A stretch of DNA of 64,000 bases from Panicum virgatum (taxonomy: Eukaryota; Streptophyta; Magnoliopsida; Poales; Poaceae), in NCBI RefSeq assembly GCF_016808335.1, contig NC_053138.1:57566951-57630950 (forward strand), read 5' to 3'. The translations under genes and the position numbers were made by a program. The notes beneath the pieces are model-generated. The model was not told where the DNA came from. It was given only the letters and a program-made list of their open reading frames with translations, and did no database searches. The stretch's first letter is position 1. Every line of letters begins with the position of its first letter. Positions 45,176 through 55,961 of the stretch are shown piece after piece.

Positions 45176-46037
45176 CTGCTTGGTCACATCACTGGTGGTC
45201 CGCAGTCAGTCCGTGCCTATACTGTACCGTCTCAGTCTTACTTAGCTGGAACAACTTATTGAACTTGGCCCTTCGGGGCAGTGTTGTATTGCTAGGAGAA
45301 GTGTCTTATCGTGCTTATTACTGTGCTCTGTGCCATGCGCTCTTGGTGTTGGGCAGCTTGTCCTGGTCACTGTTGTTAAAACCTTGAACCTGTAGCATGA
45401 TGCATGTGTGCTGGGCCACGGCCCATTTCCTGAGACACTTTATGCATCTGCGGCGCATGAGGCTGGGTGCTGGGCTGCTGGCTGTGTGTCCGGGACTGGA
45501 TCTTGCATCGAGGCAAGGCGATGGGCCTGCTCTCGTTTCTGTTTGCGGTGCACTTGGGTGTGGCGTTCTGGGTTTTGGTTGGGTGATTGGCCTGTGAATG
45601 CAGAGTGCTGGTATCCTTCGTTGACGTTGCTGCTGCCAGGTGATGCTTGTGACGCCAGTTGGATTTGCTTCCATTGTTGATGCATGCCTTGTTGCCTGCC
45701 ATGATGAATTGTTGGCGGGTGCTGGTGGAAAGCGACCGGATTGCTTTGGCTGGCTGCGACCGCGAGCGATGATTTGGTCGCGCGGCTGAAAAGCCGGCAG
45801 ACGGATCCGGCCTTTGTTGTCTTCCTCGCTTCGTGCTGGTGTGCAAGGAGTGGGTGAGAGTGAGACCACTCAAAAAAAAAAAGGAGTGGGTGAGATGTCC
45901 AGAGGAAACGGGCAAACGGCCCTCGCCGCTTCACCTTGTGCTGCTGAATGTAGGCGTAGAGTGCTAGCTTCACGCCTTCAGCTTGCATTGCAATAGTTTC
46001 CTTCAAAAAAAATAAATACTCCTTCTGAGGTGAGGTG
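45176..46037 (+). other. 3' UTR and downstream flank of the SR gene
   Basis: No ORF with support. TG- and GC-rich 3' sequence; the first plausible A-rich signals are far downstream (AAATAAAT near 46008). The true polyadenylation site is not visible. Confidence 0.4.
45860..45880 (+). mobile_element. 21-bp 'tail-only' L1 insertion with 15-bp target duplication
   Basis: AAGGAGTGGGTGAGA occurs at 45845-45859 and 45881-45895. The 21 bases between read GTGAGACCACTCAAAAAAAAA. This resembles the 3' terminus of the LINE ending at 16643 (GTGAGAACCCCCTCAAAA), so it is probably an extremely 5'-truncated copy of that family. Confidence 0.65.
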
Positions 46038-46045
46038 AGACATGC

Positions 46046-46067
46046 CTAGCTTTTTTTTTAAAAAAAA
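46046..46067. repeat. 22-bp T9A8-type insert between 8-bp direct repeats
   Basis: AGACATGC at 46038-46045 and 46068-46075 flanks CTAGC followed by T9 and A8. A similar core lies at 62973-62993. May be another micro-insertion; evidence is weaker because the repeats are short. Confidence 0.4.
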
Positions 46068-46089
46068 AGACATGCTGAGCTTGTTGTAC

Positions 46090-46240
46090 TCACTCTTTTC
46101 TGCTGGGTGTGGCTGATGCTAATTCGCTACTGGCTGTGGCTGATGCTGATTCGCTGTGAAAGAAAAATACTGCTGACTGGTTGGTAGTTGATGCTGATTT
46201 TGTGTGTGAGAAAAATATTGCAGTTAGCAACCAGTAGAAC
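46090..46240. repeat. diverged GGCTGATGCTGATT-type repeat
   Basis: Three imperfect copies of a unit around GGCTGATGCTGATTCGCTG followed by GAGAAAAATA. The reverse-complement form appears at 57940-58095. Probably a MITE family internal repeat; ends not defined. Confidence 0.5.
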
Positions 46241-46243
46241 AGA

Positions 46244-46586
46244 GGCCTTGTTTGGTTTGGTAAGAAAAGTAGCACTAGTGAATAGTAAACAACTTTGACC
46301 ACTAATTATGGTGTCAAACAAAGTCAGTTTACAAAATCAACTTCAGAACCCCGCGCTAGTGACCCTGAATAATCTAATGAGGCCTTTGACCACACGATTA
46401 GAGGATGGTTACTGTAGCATCACTATAGCTAATTATCAATTAATTACCGTCATTAGATTCGTCGCGAAAAGTTACACACATCCCTAAAAAAATTTTGCAA
46501 ATAGACTTCATTTAGTGCTTCATACATGCGAGATTCTTTTTTCGGGATGTGTGCGTGCTAGAATTCTAGCATTGCCAAACAAGGCC
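46244..46586. mobile_element. MITE, GGCCTTGTTTGG family
   Basis: Perfect 12-bp inverted ends GGCCTTGTTTGG and CCAAACAAGGCC, 343 bp, AT-rich interior with GGTTACTGTAGCATCAC. No coding content. Confidence 0.8.
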
Positions 46587-47053
46587 AGAGTAACTGTGTA
46601 ACTGTGTGGGATAGGGCGTCTGCTGGTCCGCACGGTGAATGAGCAGCAGCCGCACAAAGGCAAAAGGGTCAAACACCTCTCCAAATACATGTATTTCAGT
46701 TTATCAAATTGATTAAAAGAATTAAATGTCATGTATAATAAAGAGTCAATGTTTCAAATGTCATTTTAGTGAAGTCGATTTTTGGAGTCCCATAATAGCG
46801 AAGCAAATTGTTTGGAGTCAAAAAAAATACAATTTTCTCCTGTCCTGATCCTCTCCTCTCTGCGACATGGGGGGCCCCGGCCGGCGGGGCGGCGAGTTTT
46901 GCCGGCCGGCGGGTGGCGTGGCGTGGAGGCGGTGGCGGAGGGCCGGGAAGAGGACGGCGCCCGGCGGGGGCGGCGCGTGGAGCATTAAACTTGGGGCCCC
47001 TCCTTCCTTTCTTCCCCGGATGGGTCGCGTCCCAGTCCCAGTCCCACAGGGAC

Positions 47054-47054
<1 letters not shown>

Positions 47055-47083
<29 letters not shown>
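47055..47083. repeat. homopolymer of 29 G
   Basis: Uninterrupted G29, able to form G-quadruplexes. Long G runs are also prone to assembly error, so the exact length is doubtful. Confidence 0.85.
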
Positions 47084-47084
<1 letters not shown>

Positions 47085-47150
47085 GAGCCAATTGCATCTG
47101 CAGGCTGCGACCACCCACCCCTGCAGCTGCCTGACCTGATTTGATCATAC

Positions 47151-47673
47151 ATGAGAGAGAGAGAGAGAGAGAGCACGGCAGGCATGGGCAACAAGAGTGG
47201 AGGGAAGAAGAGTCAGCGTCCGCCGCGGGGCGCGACGGTGAACCGACCCGGGCAACGTCACGCGCGTACGGGGGGCATACGAGCATGGACGCGAGAGTGA
47301 GAAGCGCTGCGCTGTGCAGGTCCGGGGGGCGGTAGCTGGGGCATATGCGTCGCTGCGGCGACGTACGGTACAGGGCAGAGGAACGGACTCCGGCCGGAGA
47401 CAGCGCCATGGCATGGCAGGGCACGCGGCCTGCGGGCACCACGCCGCGGGGGGCCAGCACCAGCACCAGCGGCGCTACGCGCCACCGCCACGAGCCCGCC
47501 ACCGATGGGATGGCTTGCGACGCTACCTGGGGGGACCAGATCGACCCACACGAAGCACGATCGATCGCCCTGTGATTGACCGGTGCTTGCCCCCGTGCCC
47601 CGTGCTCCCAGTCTCGCCCCATGGAGAACATGTCCGTGACGCCAATGCCATAGGTGGTCCTGCATGCACCTTC

Positions 47674-47733
<60 letters not shown>

Positions 47734-47757
47734 GCACCTTCGTCTCTCTCTCTCTCT
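47151..47757. repeat. (GA)n and (CT)n microsatellites around GC-rich DNA
   Basis: (GA)n at 47153-47173 and (CT)n at about 47673-47729 and 47743-47757. The 16-mer TGCATGCACCTTCGTC occurs before both CT tracts (about 47660 and 47728), a local duplication. The sequence between is GC-rich without a supported gene. Confidence 0.8.
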
Positions 47758-47935
47758 TGTTTCACAATTTCAACTTTATTTTTTTCTCTAGTAAAAGACC
47801 CGCCGGTGAATCAACCTCGCTTGCATGTTTGCACCATTTCTTTCTGTCCCAAAGGATGCCAGTTCATTAGGGACTCGCACCCTTGCTGTTGTGTGAAAAA
47901 TTCTCACCCGGCTAGACGGACTTATAAAAGCCTCC

Positions 47936-48715
47936 TTTATACCATTACAAAATATGGCTCCGACGTCCATACTACTAAAAAATTTAGTGATACCTCTGTA
48001 ACATCGCATTTTTTCGTTTTTACCTCTGTATCATTATGGATGGAAGAGGTGCTAACTGAGGGTAACTGAGCTGTAAAAAGACCATTATACCCTTGATGCC
48101 AAAAATTGCTTAAACTCTCCCTTTCTCTCAATGACTAGCGGACCCAACTTGTCATCTTCTTCCTCACCGTTCTTTTCCACTCTCCTCACTCGCACGCAGT
48201 GGAGGACCTCGGCGGTGGTGGCGGCTCGCCCGCGAGGGGAGTCCTGCCCGCGGCGGAGGCCTGCGCCGGTGGGCACCCGGGCGAGGCTGAGCTTCGCGCG
48301 GCGGCGGAGGCGCGCGACCCCGATGGGGAGGGCCATGGCGCCGCGGCCGGCGGTGCTGCGTGTGGCGGTGTGGCAGGCCTCCCTGGCTGCGCCATGGCCG
48401 CTCCGGCCGTCCTCGCCAGGGCGACCCTCGCCGTGTGGCCACCCTCGCCTCGCCGCACGCCGGCCCCGTCCCGGTGGTGGGGTCGGGCTCATGGGGAGGC
48501 CACGAAGGGACCAGAGAGAGGAATAGAGTGTAGGGGTAAGATGGTCAATTCTATATATTGGTCTTACCTGTCAGGACAAGCAGACTGTTAAATTCTAACA
48601 GCATGTGGACGGAATGATACAGAGGTCAAAACGAAAAAACGCGATGTTACAGAGGTATCACCAAACCTTTTAGTGGTATAGACATCGGAGTCATCTTTTG
48701 TAATGGTATATATGT
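47936..48715. mobile_element. Mutator-like element, Pack-MULE type (780 bp)
   Basis: Inverted ends of about 110 bp (TTTATACCATTACAAAAT... and its inverse) share blocks such as TGATACCTCTGTAACATCGC. A 10-bp duplication AAAAGCCTCC flanks both sides (47926-47935, 48716-48725). Long inverted ends plus a 9-10 bp duplication identify the Mutator superfamily. The centre (48190-48490) is very GC-rich and unlike the AT-rich ends, as in elements that have captured host gene pieces. Confidence 0.85.
48131..48526 (+). other. GC-rich open frame inside the MULE, possible captured gene fragment
   Basis: 131 codons, rich in Arg, Ala and Pro. Frames on the other strand are open too, which weakens the case for translation. 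No domain recognised. The interest is in its origin: the base composition points to capture from a host gene, perhaps a 5' exon. Confidence 0.3.
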
Positions 48716-48989
48716 AAAAGCCTCCCTCCCTCCAGAGAGCGACGATGCCACCGGCTTAGGCTGAGGTGGCGGAGGGAGAGCGTGTAAATTTCAATGCGCT
48801 ATCTACTAGTATATGCTCGCTAGCTCATGGCACATGAATATATGTCATGTGAGAGCATATCTGCGGGAGCTGCACGTAAGGAGCGGAGAGTGAGTTTTTT
48901 GTTTCTTTATTGTCTCTTACCTCACCTTATCCTAACAAACTGTATCAAATGCAAGTGTGTACTCCATGAACTCTTTAAGAATATTGTTA

Positions 48990-49239
48990 CTCCCTCCGTT
49001 CTAAATTATAAGACATCCTATGTTGGAGAGTCAAAACAATCTCAAGTTTGACCAAGATTATAGAGAGTAATTTTATGATATCAAATTGATGTACTATGAA
49101 AATATAACTAATAAAGAATCCAATGGTACTTAGTTTATATAATAAATGTCATTATTCTATTATATAAATTTGGTCAAACATAAAAAAACTTTGACTCTCC
49201 AATATTGTTGGAATGTCTTATAATTTGGAACGGAGGGGG
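48990..49239. mobile_element. Stowaway MITE (250 bp, well preserved)
   Basis: TA duplications flank CTCCCTCCGTTCTAAATTAT and its inverse ATAATTTGGAACGGAGGGGG. The inner arms continue pairing (AAGACATCC / GAATGTCTT, AGAGTCAAA / TTTGACTCT). Confidence 0.9.
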
Positions 49240-49404
49240 TACAAGGAAACATATTCCCTAATAAAAGTTTCGTCAAGAAAACATAATGACGAACTAGCTA
49301 ACGCTAAGTTTGCGTTGTGAAAGGTAGGAGCTGGCAGGGCCCACTGCCCCCTAATAAAAGTTTCCTATACGTCGCTCAATAATTTTGTCTTCCTTATTTG
49401 ATGT

Positions 49405-49791
49405 CGAGATTTAATTTTCATTACTTTCTTGTCACTTCATCACTAGAAACTTCCTTCAGATTCACTGTCAATATGTCAAATATTTGGTATGTGGACCAAA
49501 ATATTTCTAATATATGGAAAATCTTTATTTTTCATTGAATAATTATCTAACTAAAGTTTTCAAAATTGGCAAACACAATGTGTGGATGTCATATAAGAAA
49601 GATGAGTGTCAAGAAAGGAATTAAATTAAATCCCAATGTCAAATAAGGGAGGAGGCAACTTTTGGTATCATACAGGGAACTGATTTTTATCTTATGCCAT
49701 ATAGTAATTTTCTCATGTTGTTGCCCCGTGTCGGCTTTTGTTAGACACCCTAATTTTGTAAGGTTGTGTTGCTCTTATGTTGGAGTAAGTG
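49405..49791 (+). repeat. direct repeat, copy 1 (387 bp)
   Basis: Pairs with 50388-50762. Runs from CGAGATTTAATTTTC to TTGGAGTAAGTG with many small differences. A TATA-like element (CTTATATAGATAGG, near 49948) and a leader-like stretch follow this copy but not the other. Could be the long terminal repeats of a short retroelement, but TG...CA borders are not evident. Confidence 0.65.
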
Positions 49792-50241
49792 CTGCTGAGG
49801 TAGAGGCCACGTAACGCCATCGCGAAGCTTGCGTCGAGGCGAAGCAAAGTCGTGAAGGCGGCGTGTCTATCCGATATTCGTTTTGCCCCTGCGTGGGTAG
49901 TTATCGCAATTATTAGTGTAGGGGTATTTTCTGTTTCGCTAGAGACCTTATATAGATAGGCATGGCTAGTTGGAGGGTAATCTCTCTTCCCCTCCCCTAT
50001 TTTCAGTTTTTGCTTTGATTTTCGGATTAGGGTTTGTGAAGATTTTGATGGGAATGGACACCTCAACCTCCTTTTGTCCTCTGGGTGTCAAGATCTGAGT
50101 GATCCTTATATTCATCCTCTTGTTCTTCGCGTTTTTTCTTTTTCTGTGATTTTCAAAAGTATTTTTGTGGGATTTTCGATTCTTCACTTTGGCTGCATTT
50201 CAAGTCAGATTACTTGGAGGGATTCGTCGCTAGGGCATGTA

Positions 50242-50256
50242 CCCCCCCCCCCCCCC
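50242..50256. repeat. homopolymer of 15 C
   Basis: C15 between the two direct repeats, followed by another C7 run. Confidence 0.85.
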
Positions 50257-50387
50257 GAAATGCCCCCCCTCGAATGAATTTTGCAAACTCTGATCCAATT
50301 ATGTTGGAGGAAATTTCCTATGTGGCACTTAATAAAAATCTGGTTTCTCCTATGGCAGTACAAAATTTCATCATTCTTATCTAACAC

Positions 50388-50762
50388 CGAGATTTAACTT
50401 TCATTACTTTCTTGACACTTCAGTAGAAACTTCCTTCAAATATTTGGTATGTGGACCAAAATATTCCTAATTTACGACAAATCTCTATTTTTTTATTGAA
50501 TAATTATCTAACTAAAGTTTTCAAAATTGGCAAATACAATGTGCAGATGTCATATAATTAAGGAAGATAAGTGTCAAGAAAGGAATTAAAATTAAATCCG
50601 AATGTTAAATAAGGGAGGAGGCGCTTTTAGTGTCATATAGGGAACTAATTTTTTTTTAATCTTATGTCATATAGGGATTTTTTTCGTGTTGTTGCCCCGT
50701 GTCGGATTCTGTTAAACACCCTAATTTTGTAAGGTTGCGTTGCTGCTGTGTTGGAGTAAGTG
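50388..50762 (+). repeat. direct repeat, copy 2 (375 bp)
   Basis: Partner of 49405-49791; shares AAATATTTGGTATGTGGACC, TTATCTAACTAAAGTTTTC and GTTGTTGCCCCGTGTCGG. Confidence 0.65.
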
Positions 50763-51342
50763 TTGGCCCTATGTGCAGCATGTAACTCGGGAATTTCCAA
50801 CCCCAACTAACTTATACACAAACTATACATATACGCTGTAATTTCGTCACTTACGATAGTGAAATTCGAGCTGTGCCTATGGTGAAAAAAACGTGCAGTA
50901 GCCCTGCAGTTGTACATCTCTGATGGCCGGAACCCAAACGCGATCAGAAGCAGAAGTAGGTACTAATATCCAATCGTATCGAATACTACGCTGCGCGCGC
51001 GTATAGCGACGACGTGTAGAATTGTAGATGTCATGGGCCTATACAGGAGCAGTATGTATGCACATGCGTAGGGGCCGGGGCCGTTCGTATTTCGCATTCA
51101 ATATGCAGAGGCTGCTTGGATCCGAGTGTTAATATCCAAAAGTACTAAAATTTAGCATTAGCACATCCAAACGAGACTCCTAATCGAGCGGCTAAACTTT
51201 TATCAAAATTTATAAATTTTAGCAAAAAAGCATAAATGCTAGTAGATACTGAAAATTTAGCACTTGATGTGCCCATAGTGATCCTCGCTTATTTGACGCG
51301 TGCAGCATGTAGGCCACCAGCAGCTACAACGGGTAGATAGTG
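50763..51342. other. intergenic, nothing recognised
   Basis: Mixed composition. A TTTAGCA-rich MITE-like stretch at 51130-51260; ends not found. Confidence 0.35.
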
Positions 51343-51396
51343 GTGGGGCTGGTGAGCCCGAGTGGCTCCTGAGCCAGCCCCCAGGCCGGCGACCGG
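51343..51396 (+). mobile_element. 54-bp fragment of the SINE family at 62841
   Basis: Identical to the first 55 bp of the SINE at 62841 apart from one missing G (CTCCTGAGCC versus CTCCTGGAGCC). Stops just before the B box. No tail or target duplication. Confidence 0.75.
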
Positions 51397-51796
51397 TCGT
51401 CCGGCAGCCAGGCGACGACGACGCGACCGTGGAGTAACGTGCGAGCGTCTCGTCCGCCGTGGCGTCGCTGTCGTCGTCCGATCGAGCAGAGAGCATGCGG
51501 CTCCGATCGATCGATGGCAATCCTGGTCGTGTCGTCCTCCGTCGTCCCGTGCACCCGCACGAGCGAGGGGTGCACGTATACGGTGCACGCCATCCGGGCA
51601 AGATTGATGACGACGGCTGCAGGGACTGGTGAGTTGCAGCGAACTCGTAAGCACACGGCACCGCCGTAACAGCGGTCGATGCTAATCAAACACTTTAATA
51701 TACATGCACGTACGGTAGAAAAGCACGGACGACCTACGATTTGAAACGGGCAAGTTGTAATTGTAAGTTGTAACTGCAGTAACGACATCATCGTGT

Positions 51797-52173
51797 GTGG
51801 TTTGTTCCTGTTGCTGGGTTCCTCGGCGGCGGTGAACTCCTTTTCCGGTCGCCGGTCCTCCGGCTGGCGACGACGGATTTCTTCCTCTTCCTTTCCAGCA
51901 AGGAGACGACCGATTCTCTTTCATCGAAATCGATTCGCTTGGAGTTCTGGGCGATGGCGCATGCGGCAGTTTCAAGGTTTGGAGTCCCTTGCCAGAAGGG
52001 GAGGTGGACTTGGATCGTTGTGGTGGCAGCAGCGGCGGCGAACCGGAGACCGACGAAGAAGTAGATGAAGGACTTAGTTGTAATTTTCTTTTTCTTTGAG
52101 GACCAGTTTGCATTTGGGTGGATGTACTGTGCTCTTGATTATGTTTAATATATCTTCCCTTTTTCGGAAAAAA
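51797..52173 (+). mobile_element. 5'-truncated LINE-type insertion, 377 bp
   Basis: Perfect 16-bp duplication AACGACATCATCGTGT at 51781-51796 and 52174-52189. The insert has a GC-rich start, a TGAAGGACTTAGTTG-type 3' UTR and an A-rich end (CGGAAAAAA). Removing it restores an uninterrupted target. Family not assigned. Confidence 0.85.
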
Positions 52174-52250
52174 AACGACATCATCGTGTATTTGGAGCCA
52201 TCGTCCACCCGTGGGGCCCACCGGCGCTATACGCGCCGGTTCTACACCGC

Positions 52251-52797
52251 TAGGGGTGGGCATTTAAAACCCGAAAAAACCAAACCGAACCGAACCGAAC
52301 CGAATAGACCGAAATGTCGGTCTATTCGGGTTCTCGGGTTCGGGTTCGGTCCACACTTATGGTTTAATTCGGGGTACGGGTTCGGGTTCGGTTCCTAGCC
52401 TCCAAAACCCGAATAGACCGAATAACCCGAAATTCATTCAAACTCTTGGTATGCCATGATATCTTATGTGATTTTTGAACTTATTAGCTAATAGTTGTTA
52501 TCTCATCTTAATATTTGTATGTCTATTTCATTATGCTATTTTTTCATAGTTACTTATTGCTATTACTTGTACTTCTATTTAACTATTCATTGCATATATT
52601 TTGATGGAAGATGAGAGTGTGTTTATTATTCGGTTAATTCGGTGGACCGAATAGACCGAACCGAAATATTCGGTCTATTCGGGTTCGGTTCCTAATTTTG
52701 TTTTTAAAATTTCGGTTCTCATTTTTTGAAACCCGAAATTTGCAAAACCCGAATAGACCGAACCGAAATACCCGAATAGACCGAATGCCCACCCCTA
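52251..52797. mobile_element. hAT-like non-autonomous element built of CCGAA arrays
   Basis: Perfect 14-bp inverted ends TAGGGGTGGGCATT, flanked by the 8-bp duplication TACACCGC (52243-52250 and 52798-52805), which identifies hAT. 547 bp. Both arms consist largely of CCGAACCGAA, CCGAATAGACCG and TTCGGGTTCGG units in both orientations; a short AT-rich centre has no ORF. Confidence 0.9.
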
Positions 52798-52805
52798 TAC
52801 ACCGC

Positions 52806-53748
52806 GGACGGTGGGGGCGGAAGGAGACAGCCGCTCCGGCACGCACGCCGGTGCCCGTGCCGGTGGCCCCCCTGCTGGGCCCTGGCGCGCCGCGGCCGGC
52901 GCGCGGGGTGGCGGGGGCGGGCAGGAGGACCGGGACTGCCGGACAGCGACGTTACCCGTCCGTCGTGCGATCCCCTCTCTGGCCTGCATGCTGCTGATCG
53001 CCCCGGCCCCTGACAGCACCAGTGGCAGCCGCGTGATGAAAGCTTTGATGAGCTACTCTACTCCAGCTCTTGCTCGCAGCAGCAGGAAGGTGGAGAGAGA
53101 GAGAGGCACGCCGGCACCGAAAAATTGTGCGAGGCGGGGCGCGCAGCGCCGGGGGTGGTGGTGCGCGCTAGTGCACGCACGGAGGCAGAGGGCAGAGGCC
53201 TGAGGCCATGTCACGCCGCCACGGGATGGGCGGGGGAGGGAAGGATGGGCGCGGCCGCCGCGCGGGCACGGCGCGCGCGCTCCCTCCATATCTCCGGGGG
53301 ACGCGCGCGCCCGCTGCGCCCATGGCACGCTGCCGCGGGAGAAGCAGCAGCCGGGTCTGGGAGCGGGAGCGAGACCCATGCCCATGCGGGCGCCCGGGGT
53401 GCGGCCACCGGGGACTGGACCGGCCTGGCCGGCACCACGACGACGACGTCGTCCTGCTCCACACGCACGCGCCGCGGCCGTCGATTAGCTTGGCTAGCCA
53501 GCCGAAGCCGGGTCCTGGCTCTGGGGGCAACGTGACAGGTCCACGCACGCGCGCGCGATCGGACAGGGACGGGGCGAGCAGGCGCGCCGCGACGACGCCG
53601 CCCTCGGCCGGCCGGCTCTGATGCCGCGACTGCATGCACGGCGCGGGCAGTGCAGCATGGGCCGGACGGCGGCAGGCGCGGCGGCGCTACGTACTGTTGG
53701 TAGTGGGGGACGAGGAGGAGGAAGGGAGAAAGGAAAAAGGCGCGAGAA
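52806..53748. other. very GC-rich intergenic block
   Basis: Many overlapping open frames on both strands with Arg/Ala/Pro-rich translations, which is a composition effect. No domain, signal peptide or splice pattern supports a gene. May be promoter DNA or the remnant of a GC-rich gene. Confidence 0.35.
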
Positions 53749-54070
53749 GGCCTTGTTTAGTTGCATTTTTCAAAATTCCAAATTTTTGTTGCGGCACTTG
53801 CATAGAGCACTAAATCTAGACGAAATAAAAAATTAATTGCGCAGTTTGCTTGTAAATTGCGAGGCGAATCTAATGAATCTAATTAGGCCGTGATTAGACT
53901 CTAAATTGCTACAGTAACATGCTCTAATGACAAATTAACTAATCTCGTTAGATTCGTCTCGTAGTTTACAGAAGAATTCTGTAATTAGTTTTATAATTAC
54001 TCTATATTTACTACTTCAAATATAAAAAAATTCCTTTTCAAAATTTTTACAGGCCGCATCTAAACACGGT
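53749..54070. mobile_element. MITE, GGCCTTGTTTAG family, copy 1
   Basis: Starts GGCCTTGTTTAG and ends near CTAAACACGG. The interior shares CTAAATCTAGACGAAATAAA, GCTACAGTAACATGCTCTAA-type blocks and CCTTTTCAAAATTTTTACA with 60887-61223. Confidence 0.75.
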
Positions 54071-54564
54071 ATCCGTGTTTCGCGGCACGATGTGGCAGCA
54101 GCACAGCTCGCTAGCTGTCCTGCCATTGCCATGCCTGCGAAGGGTGCTTTTGCTCTGGCCGCCTCCTGCTGCTGCTGCAGGCGACGCGACGGGGACCCTT
54201 CCGGCCATGCTCTTGCTCTCGCTCGCTCTGGCTTCGGCACGCATTTTATTTTTCTCAAAGGTATATTCTCTCTTTTTGTCAAAGCTAAAAGGGATATTCT
54301 CTATTTTCCCCTTTGGCAGGTCCCGTTTGGACGGGCTGTTGGATTTTGAAAAACTTAAATTTTGGACGAATTTGAAAAATCTGGATTCTGTATAAAATCT
54401 GGACGGCAACGTAAAGTCAACGGATGAGTAGCTTGCCTAGACTCTTGGTAGCAGCCTCGCGCGCTGCTGCTTGCTCCGCTCCATCCCCTGCGTGCACATA
54501 CAACATGGCAACGTCACATCAGGTCCAATCCGACGCCTGCCAGAGCAACCTGGAGGCCGAAACA
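54071..54564. other. intergenic
   Basis: Short open frames on both strands, no domain. An inverted motif TAAATTTTGG / CCAAATTT-like near 54350 is too short to call. Confidence 0.3.
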
Positions 54565-54829
54565 AGGCTGTGTTTAGATTCAAAATTTCTCCCTCCAAAC
54601 TTTACTATTCATTTATCACATCAAATCTTTTAACTCATGCATGGAGTATTAAATGTAGGAAAATAAAAAAACTAATTGCATAATTTTGATGTACACGACG
54701 AGACGAATCTTTTGAGCCAGTTAGGTCACGATAGGACAACAATTACCAAAAAAACAAAAAATACTACAATATTCTATAGTGTCTGATGTGACTCTTTTTA
54801 CCACCATTAAATGAATCTAAACACAGCCC
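54565..54829. mobile_element. MITE, GGGCTGTGTT family, copy 2
   Basis: Ends AGGCTGTGTTTAGATTC and GAATCTAAACACAGCCC. The interior closely matches 30000-30268, including GATGTACACGACGAGACGAA. Confidence 0.8.
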
Positions 54830-55440
54830 AAGCCAAGCTATACACCAGGCGTAGCTGCTATTCTACCCGTGCCCGATGTCCCGTCACCGTGATATCCGAA
54901 CACGAGTATTAAATATAGAGTAATTACAAAACTAATTACACTAATTATATAAATGGAGACTAACCAATTATATTAATTACGTAAGTGGAGACTAATAGCT
55001 TAAGCTGGTAGACGTCTCCACCCATCCCCGCATGCCTTGAAATTTGTCTGCCTCGGTCGCTTCCCTGTTCCATGGATGGTGGATGCGCGAGCACCGTCCT
55101 CCTGTGCGACCGTGCCCGTGATCCATCCGACCGCTCGCCGGCGGAGAAGGAAGATACTGCCCCTGTACGCACGAACAGGGCGGCGACTAGACCTCAGCCT
55201 TCAGGCTCGCGCGGCGCTTGTAGCGAGCTGACCGGCCTGGCCGCTGGAGCCCCAGCGATTGGCAGCAGTGCTACTCCTCGCGGCCGTGCCGGCAGGCCCT
55301 AGCTAGCTACCGTGCCAGCAGCACCTGCACTGCAGCTGCGGCTGTGCCGTCGTCAGGAGTGGTAACGCGCCCTGCCCGCGTTGCCTCCCATACAAAAGCA
55401 AAGCAGTCGAAACACCCAAGTGGTGGATCCAAACAAATTA

Positions 55441-55689
55441 CTCCCTCCGGTTTAGATAAATCTCGATTCTAGATAATTCAAACCGTTTGAACTTCAACTA
55501 AAGTTATATGAAAAAGCAACATTCATAACACAAAATAAGTGCCCTTAGAATGGCTAAAAATATATTTATATAATTCAATTATTTCGAGATACAAGCGCTA
55601 ACACTATTTGATACGAAATTTGGTCAAATTTGAATTAGTTTGACCGGTATACGGATCTTATAATTATATGTTTTTGTGGACGGAGGGAG
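55441..55689. mobile_element. Stowaway MITE (249 bp)
   Basis: Starts after TA with CTCCCTCCGG and ends CGGAGGGAG. The inner arms are AT-rich (CAAACCGTTTGAAC; GTCAAATTTGAATTAG). The right TA is mutated to CA. Confidence 0.8.
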
Positions 55690-55961
55690 CAGAAACAAAC
55701 CGCGAGCACGGAAAATGACGATCCGCATCCCGGCCTGCGCGTGATGATCCACTGATCGACGATCAGAGCACACACCGCATGCAGGCAGGAGAGGGAAGCT
55801 AGCGGACGAGGGACGCGGGCGCTATCACGTCGCGTCACCTGACGACACGGTGGTGATCGAGTGGTGACTGCCGTGCGGCCAGCCAGACGAAACGTCTCCC
55901 CTCGTCTCCTCGGCCGATCGCGCATGCACCGGGGCGACGACGGCGTGCCTACGCACGCACA

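Noticed and set aside
46729..47733. 334-codon open frame on the reverse strand
   Set aside because: Made of RE repeats from the (CT)n tract, a proline run from the G29 tract and GC-rich filler; no domain. It is a low-complexity artefact.
48131..48591. Active gene inside the MULE
   Set aside because: Frames are open on both strands and no domain is visible; kept only as a possible captured fragment.
51257..52263. Reverse-strand frames of 134-193 codons
   Set aside because: One ends in a translated SINE fragment (51343-51396) and the other spans a LINE insertion with a target duplication, so neither is a coherent gene.
52811..53639. Multiple 100-155-codon frames on both strands
   Set aside because: All arise from very high GC content with few stop codons; none has a recognisable motif or signal peptide.
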